DNA from: Fulvimonas soli | GTDB lineage: Bacteria > Pseudomonadota > Gammaproteobacteria > Xanthomonadales > Rhodanobacteraceae | DNA length: 64,000 bases | Direction of reading: 5' to 3' | NCBI RefSeq assembly: GCF_003148905.1 | Contig: NZ_QGHC01000010.1 | Span: forward strand, 38,482 to 102,481 | Shown: piece by piece, positions 19,693 to 28,819 of the stretch | Layout: each line of letters begins with the position of its first letter | Numbering within the stretch: the first letter of the stretch is position 1 | Notes under the pieces: generated by a model | Database searches by the model: none | What the model was told of the DNA's origin: nothing | What the model saw: only the letters and a program-made list of their open reading frames with translations | Position numbers and translations under genes: made by a program

Positions 19693-20475
19693 GTGACTCC
19701 GGAACGACTCGAGCATGCGCTGCGCGCGGCGCGCGAAGCGGCCGACGCGGCGGCGGCGGTGATCCGCCGCTACTGGGACCGCGGCGTGGACGTGGAGTGG
19801 AAGAGCGACGCCACCCCGGTCACCGCGGCCGACCGCGAGGCCGAGCGGGCGATCCGCGCGGTGCTCTCCCGCGCGCTGCCCGAGGCCGGCATCTACGGCG
19901 AGGAATACGGCCGCGAGGGCGGCGGCGAGCTGCTGTGGCTGGTCGATCCGCTGGACGGCACCAAGAGCTTCGTGCGGCGCACGCCGTTCTTCTCCACCCA
20001 GATCGCGCTGATGGAGCGCGGCGAGCCGGTGCTCGGCGTGTCCTGCGCGCCGGTGTACGGCGAGACGATGTGGGCCGCGCGCGGCCTGGGCGCGTGGCTG
20101 GACGGCGCGCGCGCGCGGGTGGCCGGCACCGCCGCGATGCGCGAGGCCTCGATCTCCACCGGCAACTTGAGGACGCTCACCCTCGACGCGCGCTGGGACG
20201 CGCTGGGCGCGCTGATCCGCGACGCCAGCCGCATCCGCGGCTACGGCGACTTCTGCCACTACCACCTGCTGGCGCGCGGCGGCCTCGACCTGGTGATCGA
20301 GTCGGACGTGCACATCCTCGACGTCGCCGCGCTGGCGGTGATCGTGCGCGAGGCCGGCGGCGTGTTCACCGACCTGGACGGCGGCGCGTTGACCCTGGAC
20401 ACGCGCAGCGTGCTGGCCGGCGTGCCGGCGATCCACGCGCAGGCGCTGGCGCGGCTGCGCGGCGCGGCGCGCTAG
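19693..20475 (+). CDS. Inositol-monophosphatase-family phosphatase, histidinol-phosphatase-like
   Basis: The 260-residue protein is a Mg2+-dependent sugar/alcohol phosphatase of the IMPase superfamily. The metal site is seen in GEEYG (about 73-77) and WLVDPLDGTKSF (about 82-93), with a late Asp in VHILDVAALAVIVREAGG. The spacing and the VAALAVIVREAGG form resemble the HisN type of histidinol-phosphate phosphatase more than true inositol phosphatases, but substrate cannot be fixed by eye. It starts with GTG, 12 bp after gspN, and ends 1 bp before nudE. Confidence 0.85.
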   Translation: MTPERLEHALRAAREAADAAAAVIRRYWDRGVDVEWKSDATPVTAADREAERAIRAVLSRALPEAGIYGEEYGREGGGELLWLVDPLDGTKSFVRRTPFFSTQIALMERGEPVLGVSCAPVYGETMWAARGLGAWLDGARARVAGTAAMREASISTGNLRTLTLDARWDALGALIRDASRIRGYGDFCHYHLLARGGLDLVIESDVHILDVAALAVIVREAGGVFTDLDGGALTLDTRSVLAGVPAIHAQALARLRGAAR

Positions 20476-20476
20476 A

Positions 20477-21040
20477 ATGCCACCCATGCGCAAACCGCCG
20501 ATCGTCCACGCCACCCGCGAGCTGGAGCACAGCCGCTTCCTGCGCGCCGAGCAGCTCGACCTGGAATTCTCCAACGGCGAGCGCCGCACCTTCGAGCGCC
20601 TGACCGGCCACGGCCTGGGCGCGGTGATCGTGGTGCCGATGCTGGACGCGGACACCGTGCTGCTGGTGCGCGAGTACGCCGCCGGCGTCGGCCGCTACGA
20701 GCTGGGCCTGCCCAAGGGCCGGCTGGACCAGGACGAGACGGTGGAGCAGGGCGCCGACCGCGAGCTGAAGGAGGAGGTCGGCTACGGCGCGCGCAAGCTG
20801 AAGATCCTGCACAACCTCTCGTTGTCGCCCGCGTACATGACGCACATGGCGCACGTGGTGCTGGCGCAGGACCTGTACCCGGAGCGGCTGCCCGGCGACG
20901 AGCCGGAGGAGCTGGAGGTGGTGCCGTGGAAGCTCTCCGAGCTGCACGCGCTGGTCGCCCGCGACGACGTCACCGAGGGCCGCTCGATCGCCGCGCTGTT
21001 CATGGCGCGCGAGTACCTGGCCGGGCGCTTCCGGCCATGA
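20477..21040 (+). CDS. nudE: ADP compounds hydrolase NudE (Nudix)
   Basis: The 187-residue Nudix hydrolase cleaves ADP-ribose, Ap3A and NADH-type substrates. The Nudix box is GLPKGRLDQDETVEQGADRE followed by LKEEVG. The flanking LEFSNGERRTFERL, VREYAAGVGRYELG and MTHMAHVVLAQDLYPERLPGDEPE match E. coli NudE closely. The start at 20477 keeps the E. coli spacing before KPPIV; an ATG at 20486 is equally possible. The stop overlaps the cysQ start (ATGA). Confidence 0.93.
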   Translation: MPPMRKPPIVHATRELEHSRFLRAEQLDLEFSNGERRTFERLTGHGLGAVIVVPMLDADTVLLVREYAAGVGRYELGLPKGRLDQDETVEQGADRELKEEVGYGARKLKILHNLSLSPAYMTHMAHVVLAQDLYPERLPGDEPEELEVVPWKLSELHALVARDDVTEGRSIAALFMAREYLAGRFRP

Positions 21041-21870
21041 GCGACGGCACGCCCGCGTCCGCGCTGCTGCACGCCGTCGCCGGCGTGGCGCGGCAGGCCG
21101 GCCAGGCGATCCTCGACGTCTACGAGGGCGACTTCGCGGTCGAGCGCAAGGCCGACGCCTCGCCGCTCACCGCCGCCGACCTGGCCGCGCAGCGGGTGAT
21201 CCTCGACGGGCTGGCGGGGATCGAGCCGGCGCTGCCGGTGCTGTCGGAGGAGGCGCGCGCGGCGGCGTGGGGCGAGCGGCGCGCGTGGCCGCGCTACTGG
21301 CTGGTCGATCCGCTCGACGGCACGCGCGAGTTCGTCAAGCGCAACGGCGAGTTCACCGTGAACATCGCGCTGGTCGAGGGCCACCGGCCGGTGCTCGGCG
21401 TGGTGCTGGCGCCGGTCACCGGCGAGCTGTACGCCGCCGCGCGCGGCGAGGGCGCCTGGCTGCAGGCGGCCGCGGGCGCGCCCTGGCAGGCGCTGCGCAC
21501 GCGCGCGCTGGCCTCGCCGCCGGTGGCGGCGGGCAGCCGCTCGCACGGCGCCGACACGCACGCGATGCTCGCCGCGCTGCTCGGCTCGGAGCACGTACCG
21601 CTGCCGATGGGCTCCTCGCTCAAGTTCTGCCTGATCGCGCGCGGCGACGCCGACCTCTACCTGCGCCTGGGCGCCACCAGCGAGTGGGACACCGCCGCCG
21701 CGCAATGCGTGCTGGAGGAGGCCGGCGGCGCGGTGCTGGACCTGGCCGGCGACCCGCTGCGCTACAACACGCGCGAATCGCTGACCAACCCCGAGTTCCT
21801 CGCCGTGGGCGACACCGACATCGACTGGGCGGCGCGGCTGCGGCGCGCGGGGCCCGGCGCGGATGCCTAG
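21037..21870 (+). CDS. cysQ: 3'(2'),5'-bisphosphate nucleotidase CysQ
   Basis: The 277-residue IMPase-superfamily enzyme removes the 3'-phosphate of PAP/PAPS, preventing toxic PAP build-up during sulfate assimilation. Motifs are LSEEA with the metal-binding Glu pair, WLVDPLDGTREFVKRNGEFTV (about 88-108), GSSLKFCLIARGDADLYLR and SEWDTAAAQCVLEEAGG, all typical of CysQ. It is translationally coupled to nudE. Together with the upstream phosphatase this gives two related phosphatases around a Nudix enzyme. No terminator is obvious; a repeat pair follows. Confidence 0.95.
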   Translation: MSDGTPASALLHAVAGVARQAGQAILDVYEGDFAVERKADASPLTAADLAAQRVILDGLAGIEPALPVLSEEARAAAWGERRAWPRYWLVDPLDGTREFVKRNGEFTVNIALVEGHRPVLGVVLAPVTGELYAAARGEGAWLQAAAGAPWQALRTRALASPPVAAGSRSHGADTHAMLAALLGSEHVPLPMGSSLKFCLIARGDADLYLRLGATSEWDTAAAQCVLEEAGGAVLDLAGDPLRYNTRESLTNPEFLAVGDTDIDWAARLRRAGPGADA

Positions 21871-21924
21871 GGCGTTGACGGTCCGGTGCATGTCGCGGAC
21901 CGTGATGTCCCGCACCCTCCGACC

Positions 21925-22042
21925 CGTCTTCCGGCGCAAGCCGGAATCCAGTCGAGCAATGCCGTGCGAAGCACACGACCTCGGGGTTTGTCCGCTTCGC
22001 GGGACGTATTTGCACTGGATTCCGGCTTGCGCCGGAATGACG
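21925..22042. repeat. Inverted pair of GTCATTCC-type palindromic repeats
   Basis: Two copies of a roughly 28-base unit (CTTCCGGCGCAAGCCGGAAT at the left, its complement with GCCGGAATGACGG at the right, 22013-22042) face each other around about 60 unrelated bases. Each unit contains its own hairpin, CCGGC-GCAA-GCCGG. Related units occur at 36101, 52010 and 56705. This widespread proteobacterial repeat has no coding capacity. Confidence 0.75.
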
Positions 22043-22125
22043 GTGGAGGGATGCGTCGCGCCAGGCATGCCCGGACGCGCGACGCCATCGCCATCCGATC
22101 TTCCACCCAACCCCGCCGGAAACCG

Positions 22126-22923
22126 ATGACCCGCCACAGCCTCGACGACCTGCTCGCCATCATGGCCCGCCTGCGCGACCCGCAGGGCGGCTGCCCGTGG
22201 GACCTGCAGCAGGACTTCGCCAGCATCGCGCCGTACACCATCGAGGAAGCCTACGAGGTCGCCGACGCGATCGACCGCCAGGACTGGGCGGACCTGCGCG
22301 ACGAGCTGGGCGACCTGCTGCTTCAAGTGGTGTTCCACGCGCAGATGGCGAAGGAGGCCGGGCTGTTCGACTTCGCCGACGTGGCGCACGCGATCAGCGC
22401 GAAGATGCTGCGCCGCCATCCGCACGTGTTCGGCGACGCCAGCTACGCCGACGTCGAGGAGCAGACCCGCGCGTGGGAGGCGATCAAGGCCGGCGAGCGC
22501 GCCGCCAGGGGCGAGCCGGCCGACGCCAGCGCGCTGGCCGGCGTCTCGCGCGGGCTGCCGGAATGGAAGCGCGCGCTCAAGCTGCAGCAGCGCGCCGCCA
22601 CGGTGGGCTTCGACTGGCCCTCGCCGCGGCCGGTGCTGGACAAGCTGGCCGAGGAGCTGGACGAGCTGCGCGCCGAGTTCGACGGCGGCGCCGACCCGGC
22701 GCGGCTGGAGGACGAGCTGGGCGACCTGCTGTTCGTCGCCGTCAACCTGGCGCGCCATGCCGGCGTGGATTTCTCGCGCGCGCTGCGCCACGCCAACGCC
22801 AAGTTCGAGCGGCGCTTCCGCCGCATGGAGGCGCTGGCCGCCGCGGACGGCAGCCGCCTGCAGGACCACGCGCTGCCCGAGCAGGAGGCGCTGTGGCGTC
22901 GCGCGAAGGGCGAGGAGACCTGA
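22126..22923 (+). CDS. mazG: Nucleoside triphosphate pyrophosphohydrolase MazG
   Basis: The 265-residue two-domain protein hydrolyses NTPs to NMP and pyrophosphate and lowers ppGpp in E. coli. The N-terminal LDDLLAIMARLRDPQGGCPWD is diagnostic; each repeat has the ExxE...ExxD metal site, EEAYEV with DELGDLLLQVVFHA in the first and EELDELRAE with DELGDLLFVAVNLARH in the second. The ATG at 22126 is chosen because upstream sequence in this frame is the repeat pair. It probably has its own promoter. Confidence 0.96.
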   Translation: MTRHSLDDLLAIMARLRDPQGGCPWDLQQDFASIAPYTIEEAYEVADAIDRQDWADLRDELGDLLLQVVFHAQMAKEAGLFDFADVAHAISAKMLRRHPHVFGDASYADVEEQTRAWEAIKAGERAARGEPADASALAGVSRGLPEWKRALKLQQRAATVGFDWPSPRPVLDKLAEELDELRAEFDGGADPARLEDELGDLLFVAVNLARHAGVDFSRALRHANAKFERRFRRMEALAAADGSRLQDHALPEQEALWRRAKGEET

Positions 22924-22950
22924 GCCGGGCGTCGCGCGGCTCAGGTCTCC

Positions 22951-22980
22951 GGAAAAAAGAAGGGCGGCCGGAGCCGCCCT
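22951..22980 (-). terminator. Rho-independent terminator for the exported-protein gene
   Basis: Read on the minus strand, the 8-bp perfect stem AGGGCGGC / GCCGCCCT (22961-22968 and 22973-22980, loop of 4) is followed by TTCTTTTTTCC. It lies about 30 bp after the stop of the minus-strand gene at 23010 and could also stop transcripts from mazG. Confidence 0.8.
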
Positions 22981-23009
22981 CGGTCAGCTGCATCGCGCAG
23001 CCGGGCCGC

Positions 23010-23549
23010 CTACGGCTGGCCGGCGCCCGCCGCGGAAGCCTTCTGGCTGCGGCGCTGCTCCCACTCCTGGCGCATCTTCTCGTGCTCGGCGCGCATCTTC
23101 GCCTCGTTGGCCAGGTTCTCGTCCAGGCTCTTGCGCAGCGTGGCGATGGCCGCGTCCACGTTCGCCGGCTGCGCCTGCGCGCGGGCCAGGTGGTGGTAGG
23201 CGTATTCGCGCACCTTCGGGTCCTGCGACCTGGACAGCACCTCGTTGTACAGCGCCGGCAGCTCCTTGGTGCGGCCGGACACCAGGTAGAGGCGCTCCAG
23301 CGCGCGCAGGTCGGCGATGGTGCCCGAGCCGGGGCCGCCGAAGCCATGGCCGCGCATCATGCCGAAGCCGTGGCGGAAGCCGTTGCCGGCGCCGTCGCCG
23401 TGGCCGCCGCGGTGCGGCATCGGCTTGGCACCCGGCGCGGCGGCGGCCGGCGGCGGCGAGGGCGGCGTGGCCTGCTGCGCGAGCGCGAAGGAGCCGGCGC
23501 CGGCAAGCAGCAGGGCCAGGGCGGAAGCCATCAGGGTCTTGTGTCGCAT
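23010..23549 (-). CDS. Small exported protein of unknown function
   Basis: The 179-residue protein begins with a clear Sec signal peptide (residues 1-24, cleavage after FALA). A Pro/Ala segment and a Gly/His/Met-rich stretch (about 40-78, for example HRGGHGDGAGNGFRHGFGMM) come next, then a helical C-terminal half resembling a tetratricopeptide pair (YAYHHLARAQAQPANVDAAI) ending in a charged coiled coil. The His/Met richness could mean periplasmic metal binding, as in CpxP- or Spy-like proteins, but no family is recognised. It is monocistronic, with its own terminator, and diverges from the DUF4097 gene across 155 bp. Confidence 0.8.
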   Translation of the reverse strand: MRHKTLMASALALLLAGAGSFALAQQATPPSPPPAAAAPGAKPMPHRGGHGDGAGNGFRHGFGMMRGHGFGGPGSGTIADLRALERLYLVSGRTKELPALYNEVLSRSQDPKVREYAYHHLARAQAQPANVDAAIATLRKSLDENLANEAKMRAEHEKMRQEWEQRRSQKASAAGAGQP

Positions 23550-23704
23550 GGGTGGTCGTCTCCACGGGTTGGTGATCCGGGAAACGCGGGTGCGACGGGG
23601 CGGTTGACGTGCCGGCCGCCGCGGTCAGCGGGCGGACAGGCTTGCAACCCTGCGCGGGCGGCGCGCATCGTAGCGGCATGCCCATCCACCATCCGGGAGC
23701 CGCC

Positions 23705-24478
23705 ATGCGCCGCCTCATCGCCTCCGTCCTGCTGCTGGTCCCGCTTGCCGCCGTCGCCGACGACCGCTGCGAGTTCGAGGCGCCGCGCAACCTGCAGCTG
23801 GACCTGGCGGGCGTGCGTGCGGTGCAGATCCAGGTCAACGGCTACGAGCTGCACCTGCACGGCGACGTCCAGGCCAGGGGGCTCGACCTGCACGGGCGCG
23901 CCTGTGCCTCCAGCCGCGAGCTGCTCGACCAGCTGGTGGTGCAGCAGCGCCGCGAGGGCGACCAGCTGATCCTGGAGCTCGGCGGCGGGCGCGCCGGCTT
24001 CAGCCTGTTCGGCAGCTCGTACACCGACCTGGACGTCTCCGTCACGCTGCCGGCGGCGCTGCCGGTGAAGCTCGACGTCGGCTCCGGCGATGCCGACGCC
24101 GGCGGCCTGCAGGACCTCGCCGCGCGGGTCGGCTCGGGCGACCTGCATGCGAACGGCATCGGCCGCTTCGCCGCCAGCGTCGGCTCGGGCGACGTCGAGG
24201 CGCACGACCTGGGCAGCCTGGAGCTGGGCTCGGTCGGCTCGGGCGACTTCAAGGCCAGCGGCATCCGCGGCGACGCGAAGGTGGGCAGCATCGGTTCCGG
24301 CGACGTCGGCCTGCGCCAGGTCGGCGGCAGCGTGCATGCCGACACGCTTGGCTCGGGCGACCTGGACGTGGACGACGTCGGCGGCGACTTCAGCCTGGGC
24401 GCCAAGGGCAGCGGCGACGTGAACCACCGCGGCGTGCGCGGCAAGGTCAGCGTGCCGCGCGACGACGACGACGATTGA
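23705..24478 (+). CDS. Exported DUF4097-family beta-repeat protein
   Basis: The 257-residue protein has a signal peptide (residues 1-18, LAAVA then DD) and a C-terminal half built of repeats of about 16-18 residues, each with the core GSGD, which occurs seven times (for example VGSGDLHANGIGRF, VGSGDVEAHDLGSL). This pattern is typical of the DUF4097/DUF2807 putative adhesin beta-helix. It ends in an acidic Asp run. The function is unknown; the protein is likely periplasmic or surface exposed. ATG 23705 is chosen because it directly precedes the signal peptide; an upstream ATG at 23678 adds nine non-signal residues. Its stop codon abuts that of the convergent permease gene. Confidence 0.85.
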   Translation: MRRLIASVLLLVPLAAVADDRCEFEAPRNLQLDLAGVRAVQIQVNGYELHLHGDVQARGLDLHGRACASSRELLDQLVVQQRREGDQLILELGGGRAGFSLFGSSYTDLDVSVTLPAALPVKLDVGSGDADAGGLQDLAARVGSGDLHANGIGRFAASVGSGDVEAHDLGSLELGSVGSGDFKASGIRGDAKVGSIGSGDVGLRQVGGSVHADTLGSGDLDVDDVGGDFSLGAKGSGDVNHRGVRGKVSVPRDDDDD

Positions 24479-25615
24479 TCAGCCCAGCCAGCGCGTGACC
24501 AGATAGACCAGCGGCGCGCACAGCAGCAGGAACGGCACCGACACCAGGTGCAGCAGCCGCATGCCGCCGGGCTGCCTGGCCAGGCGCAGCGCGATCAGGT
24601 TGGCCAGCGAGCCGATCGCCACGCCGAAGCCGCCCACGTTCACCGCCACCGCCAGCGCCACGGTGTCGGGCGCGCGCTCGACCAGCAGCACCGTGGCCGG
24701 CACGTTGCTGATCAGCTGCGAGGCGGCGATGCCGGCGAGGTAGACCACCGCCGGGCGGCCGAAGTCCAGCCCGTCCAGCGCATGCTGCACGGCGGGCAGC
24801 GCGGCGAAGTGGCCCAGACCCAGGAAGATCGCCGCGAAGGTGGCCAGCAGCAGCCAGTCCAGCCGCGCCAGCGTGCGCCGTTCCAGCAGCGCGAACGGCG
24901 CCAGCAGCAGCAGCGCGCCGAGCAGTGCGTGGCCGTGCTCCATCATCAGCACCATGCCGGCCAGCGCGAGCAGCGACAGCGCCGCCAGCGCGGGCGAGAC
25001 GCGGTGCCCGTCCAGCGCGGCCGCCTCGATGGCGATGCGGCCGCGCGGCAGCCAGCACCAGGCGAGCGCAGCCACCAGCGCGAACATCGTCGCCGCGGCC
25101 GGCAGCATCGCGGCGGCGAAGCCGAGGAAGGGCAGGTGGCCGTACTGCCACAGCAGCAGGTTCTGCGGGTTGCCGATCGGGCTCAGCGTGGAGCCCGCGT
25201 TCACCGCCAGCGCCTCCAGCACCACCATGCGCAGCACCGGCAGGTTGGAGATGCCGCCGATCGCCACGGTCAGCGGCACCAGCAGGAACAGGCTCACGTC
25301 GTTGGTCAGCACGGTGGAGGCGAGCGCGGTGGCGGCGACCAGCAGCAGGCCGAGCCCGCGTAGCGAGTGCGCGCGCGCCGCCAGCAGGGCGGCCAGGCGC
25401 TGCACCAGCCCGCTGTCGCGGATGCCCTGGATGGCGATCATCAGGCCGAGCAGGCCCGCCAGCGTGGGCAGCCGCAGCCAGCGGCGGTACTGCTCCAGCG
25501 GCTGCGGGTCCAGCACCGCCAGCGCCAGCGCCAGCAGCGCGAAGGCGAGCAGCAGCCATTCGGCGGCGAGCCTTTCCAGCGCGCGGCGGGGCCAGGCGGC
25601 GGGCGCGGCGCTCAC
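24479..25615 (-). CDS. Anion permease of the SLC13/ArsB (YbiR-like) superfamily
   Basis: The 378-residue integral membrane protein has about ten hydrophobic helices. The motif TNDVSLFLLVPLTVAIG, the NAGSTLSPIGNPQN re-entrant segment and the second repeat SNVPATVLLVE with GSLANLIA are the two halves of the ion-transporter fold shared by ArsB, YbiR and citrate transporters. Substrate cannot be assigned. The start is GTG at 25615, overlapping the stop of the glutathione S-transferase gene (GTGA), which suggests coupled expression. Confidence 0.85.
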   Translation of the reverse strand: MSAAPAAWPRRALERLAAEWLLLAFALLALALAVLDPQPLEQYRRWLRLPTLAGLLGLMIAIQGIRDSGLVQRLAALLAARAHSLRGLGLLLVAATALASTVLTNDVSLFLLVPLTVAIGGISNLPVLRMVVLEALAVNAGSTLSPIGNPQNLLLWQYGHLPFLGFAAAMLPAAATMFALVAALAWCWLPRGRIAIEAAALDGHRVSPALAALSLLALAGMVLMMEHGHALLGALLLLAPFALLERRTLARLDWLLLATFAAIFLGLGHFAALPAVQHALDGLDFGRPAVVYLAGIAASQLISNVPATVLLVERAPDTVALAVAVNVGGFGVAIGSLANLIALRLARQPGGMRLLHLVSVPFLLLCAPLVYLVTRWLG

Positions 25616-26241
25616 CACCCGGCCAGGCCTTCCAGCTCGTACAGCCGGCGCCAGCTCGGCCGCGCGCGCACCAGGTCGGCCAGCCGCTTCAGCGCGGGCC
25701 ATCCGGTAGCCGGGCGCGGCATGTTGCGCGACCAGCGCATCAGCATGGTCAGCAGCAGGTCGACGCCGGAGAACTCGCCGCCGAGCAGGTAGGGGCCGCG
25801 TCCGGCCAGCCGCGCCTCGAGCAGGTCCCACGCGCCTTCGATCTTCTTCTGCAGCGCCGCGCGCACCGCCGGCGGGTGTTCCTCCGCGCCCAGCTCGTGC
25901 GGGTAGAACCACAGCCGGTAGGCCGACATCAGCGTGTTGCTCAGGTACACCGCCCATTGCTGCCAGGCCTCGCGCTCCGGGGTGCCCGGCGGCGGGATCA
26001 GCTTCGCCTCGGGATGCCGCTCGGCCAGCATCAGCAGCAGCGCCGCCGATTCGGCGCGCGGGCGGCCGTCGATCACCAGCGTGGGCACCTTGCCGTCCGG
26101 GTTGAGCGCGAGGTAGTCGGGCGCGTGCTGGGCGTCCTTGTCGAAGTCGACCAGGCGCAGCTCGTAGGGCGCGCCGATCTCCAGCAGCGCCAGATGCACC
26201 ACCATGCTGGCGGTGCCGGGGGAGTAGTAGAGGACGTACAT
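25612..26241 (-). CDS. Glutathione S-transferase family protein
   Basis: The 209-residue protein has an N-terminal thioredoxin-like domain (MYVLYYSPGTASMVVHLALLEIG, with Ser/Pro in the active-site region, and the cis-Pro segment GKVPTLVIDG before ESAALL) and an alpha-helical C-terminal domain. This is the bacterial GST layout; specificity is unknown. The ATG at 26241 is chosen, since the family starts at this strand; ten extra residues upstream do not fit. It is coupled to the permease downstream, an unusual pairing that may mean joint action on an electrophile or metalloid, but that is speculation. Confidence 0.88.
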   Translation of the reverse strand: MYVLYYSPGTASMVVHLALLEIGAPYELRLVDFDKDAQHAPDYLALNPDGKVPTLVIDGRPRAESAALLLMLAERHPEAKLIPPPGTPEREAWQQWAVYLSNTLMSAYRLWFYPHELGAEEHPPAVRAALQKKIEGAWDLLEARLAGRGPYLLGGEFSGVDLLLTMLMRWSRNMPRPATGWPALKRLADLVRARPSWRRLYELEGLAGW

Positions 26242-26310
26242 CGCGGGCTCCGGTGCGGGTCGGCGGATCATGGCGGCGCGGCGGGCGATGCGGCAAGCCT
26301 CGCGGGGCCT

Positions 26311-26338
26311 GGCCGTCGCGGCCTCCGGCCGCGATGCC
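26311..26338. repeat. REP-like element, single copy
   Basis: The CGGCCTCCGGCCG core with flanking GCGATGCC lies directly at the 3' end of ybbP, one base before its stop codon as read on plus. It belongs to the family at 17386 and 38204. Confidence 0.6.
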
Positions 26339-28819
26339 TCACGCTTCGCGCAACAGCCGCATCGGCGGCGTGCGCACGATCCGCCGCGTGCCGGCCAGGC
26401 CCAGCAGCATCACCACCAGCGCGGCGCCCAGCGCGGCCAGCGCCAGCGGCGCGAGCGGCGGCACGAAGCCGGCGATGCGGAACACCACGCGGCCCATCCA
26501 CATGCCGGTGCCGGCCGCGCCGAGCGCGGCGGTGAGCCCGGCGACCAGGCCGAGCAGGGCGAACTCGCAGGCCGCCGCGGCGCGCAGCTGGCCGCGGCGT
26601 GCGCCCAGCGTGCGCAGCAGCGCGGCCTCGTGGCGGCGCTCGGCGGCGCTGGCGGCCAGCGCCGCGGCCAGCACCAGCGCGCCGGCGAGCAGGCTGAAGC
26701 CGAGCACCCAGCGCACCGCGTTGCCCACGCGGTCGACGATCTCGCGCACGCGGTCGAGCAGCGAGTCCACGTCGACCAGGCTGAGGTTGCCGTAGTCGCG
26801 CGACAGCCGCGCCAGCGCGTCGGCGTGGCCGCGCGGCAGGTAGAAGCTGGCGATCCAGGTGTGCGGCAGCCGCCCCGCGTGGGCGGGGTCGAGCAGCAGG
26901 AAGAAGTTGACCTGGAACGAGCTCCAGTCGACCTTGCGCACGCTGGCCACGCGCGCCTCGATCTGCCCCTCGCCGACGTCGAAGCGCATGCTGTCGCCGA
27001 TCTTCAGCCCGAACATGTCGCGCCAGGAGGTGTCCACCGAGACCTCCGCCTGCGCGGGCGCGGCGCCGGGCCAGCGGCCCGCGACGACCTGGTTGGACGG
27101 CGGCAGCGCGCCGGTCCAGGACAGCCGCAGCTGGCGGTCGGCCCAGTCCCTGGCGCGCTCGTCCTGGAAATGCAGCCGGTCGACCGGGCGGCCGTCGATC
27201 GCGGTGAGCTTGCCCACCGCCAGCGGCAGCATGTTGAGCCGCCGCCCGCCGATGCGCGCCACCGCCTGCGCGAAGTCCCCGCGCTGGTCGTCCTGCAGGT
27301 TGAGCACGAACCAGTTGGGCGTGTCGGCGGGCAGCTCGCGCCGCCATCCTTCCAGCAGCGCGGGCGCCACCACCGCGAGCAGCAGCAGCGCCACCAGGCC
27401 CAGGCTGAGCGCGGTGGCCTGCACCAGGCTCATGCCGCGCCGCCGCGCCAGCGCGGCCAGGCCCAGCCGCAGCGCGGGATGCACGCCCGGCGCCGCGTGC
27501 CGCGCCAGCCACAGCAGCAGCGCGGCGAGCAGCGCGGCGACCGCGGCGACGCCGGCCAGCCCGGCGGCGAGGATGCCGGCGAGCCTGAGCGAGTCGCTCT
27601 GGCTCCAGATCAGCGCCAGCGCCACCAGCGCCGGCACCAGGTACAGCGCGTCGAAGCGGCGCACGCGCCGCGCCGCGCTCTCGCGGAACACCGCCACCGG
27701 CGGCACCTCGCCCAGCCGCGCCAGCGGCGGCAGCGCGAAGCCGAACAGCACGGCGACGCCGATCGCCGCGGCGGCGAGCGCGGGCGCGAGCGGCAGCGCG
27801 GTCGGCACGCTGGTGAACAGCTGGCTGGCCAGCAGCCAGGCGCCCTGCGCCAGGCCCAGCGCGAGCGCCACGCCGAGCGCGGCGGCGGGCAGCACGAGCG
27901 CGCCCAGCGTGCCCAGCAGCAGCCCGAGCACGCGCCGGCGCGGCGTGCCCAGCGCGCGCAGCAGCGCCACCTCGCGCGTCTTGCGCCGCGCGTAGCGCTG
28001 CGCCGCCAGCGCGATGGCGACGCCGGCGAGCAGCGCGGAAAGCAGCGCGGTCAGGCGCAGGAAGGCGCCGGCGCGATCGAAGGCGCTGCGCATGCGCTCC
28101 TGCGTCTGCTCCGGGGTGATCGGCTGCGCGCCCTGCGGCAGCGCCGCCGCGTCGAGCCAGCGCCGCCACGCGCGCACCGCCTCCGGCGCGCCGGCCACCA
28201 GCAGGCGGTGCCGCGCGCGGCTGCCGGCGCCGAGCAGGCCGGCCTGCTCGGCGTCGGCCAGGCTCATCAGCGCGCGCGGCGCCATCGCCACCAGCTCGCC
28301 GCCGTCGGGCTCGCGCAGCAGCTCGGCGGCGATGCGCAGGTCGCGGCCGCCGACCTGCACGCGGTCGCCCACCGCGAGGCCCAGCGCGACCAGCGCGCGG
28401 TGGTCCAGGTAGACCGCGCCGGGCGGCGGCGCGTGCGCGGCGTGCGCGCCGCCCGCGTCGCGCACCTCCAGCGTGCCGCGCAGCGGCCAGGCGGCGTCGG
28501 CGGCGATCACGTCGAGCAGCTGGCTGCGCTCGTGCGCGAAGGCCACGCTGGGGAAGCCGGCGTCGCGGCTCACCGCCAGGCCGCGTGCCGCCGCGGCGGC
28601 GGCGAACTCCGCCGGCGTCGCCTGCGGCGCGCCCAGGCCGGCGTCGCCGCCGATCAGTTCCGCCGCGTTGGCCAGCATGCCGCGCTCGACGCGGGTGGAC
28701 AGCGTGGCCACCACGCCCAGCGCCACCACCGCCAGCAGCAGCGACAGCGCCAGCGTGCGCAGCTCGGGCAGGTGCCACTCGCGGCGCAGGCTGCGCAGGG
28801 ACAGCCGCAGCAGCCTCAT
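26339..28819 (-). CDS. ybbP: ABC transporter permease, YbbP/FtsX family
   Basis: The 826-residue permease has a first membrane helix near 25-45, a large periplasmic region, and two FtsX-type membrane units (about 255-470 and about 710-820), with an additional central helical bundle. [13 protein letters not shown] and [15 protein letters not shown] are the coupling motifs seen in LolC/MacB-type permeases. With YbbA it should form an exporter-like mechanotransmission complex; E. coli ybbAP sits next to tesA as here, and the substrate is unknown. The ATG overlaps the ybbA stop codon (ATGA). Confidence 0.93.
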   Translation of the reverse strand: MRLLRLSLRSLRREWHLPELRTLALSLLLAVVALGVVATLSTRVERGMLANAAELIGGDAGLGAPQATPAEFAAAAAARGLAVSRDAGFPSVAFAHERSQLLDVIAADAAWPLRGTLEVRDAGGAHAAHAPPPGAVYLDHRALVALGLAVGDRVQVGGRDLRIAAELLREPDGGELVAMAPRALMSLADAEQAGLLGAGSRARHRLLVAGAPEAVRAWRRWLDAAALPQGAQPITPEQTQERMRSAFDRAGAFLRLTALLSALLAGVAIALAAQRYARRKTREVALLRALGTPRRRVLGLLLGTLGALVLPAAALGVALALGLAQGAWLLASQLFTSVPTALPLAPALAAAAIGVAVLFGFALPPLARLGEVPPVAVFRESAARRVRRFDALYLVPALVALALIWSQSDSLRLAGILAAGLAGVAAVAALLAALLLWLARHAAPGVHPALRLGLAALARRRGMSLVQATALSLGLVALLLLAVVAPALLEGWRRELPADTPNWFVLNLQDDQRGDFAQAVARIGGRRLNMLPLAVGKLTAIDGRPVDRLHFQDERARDWADRQLRLSWTGALPPSNQVVAGRWPGAAPAQAEVSVDTSWRDMFGLKIGDSMRFDVGEGQIEARVASVRKVDWSSFQVNFFLLLDPAHAGRLPHTWIASFYLPRGHADALARLSRDYGNLSLVDVDSLLDRVREIVDRVGNAVRWVLGFSLLAGALVLAAALAASAAERRHEAALLRTLGARRGQLRAAAACEFALLGLVAGLTAALGAAGTGMWMGRVVFRIAGFVPPLAPLALAALGAALVVMLLGLAGTRRIVRTPPMRLLREA

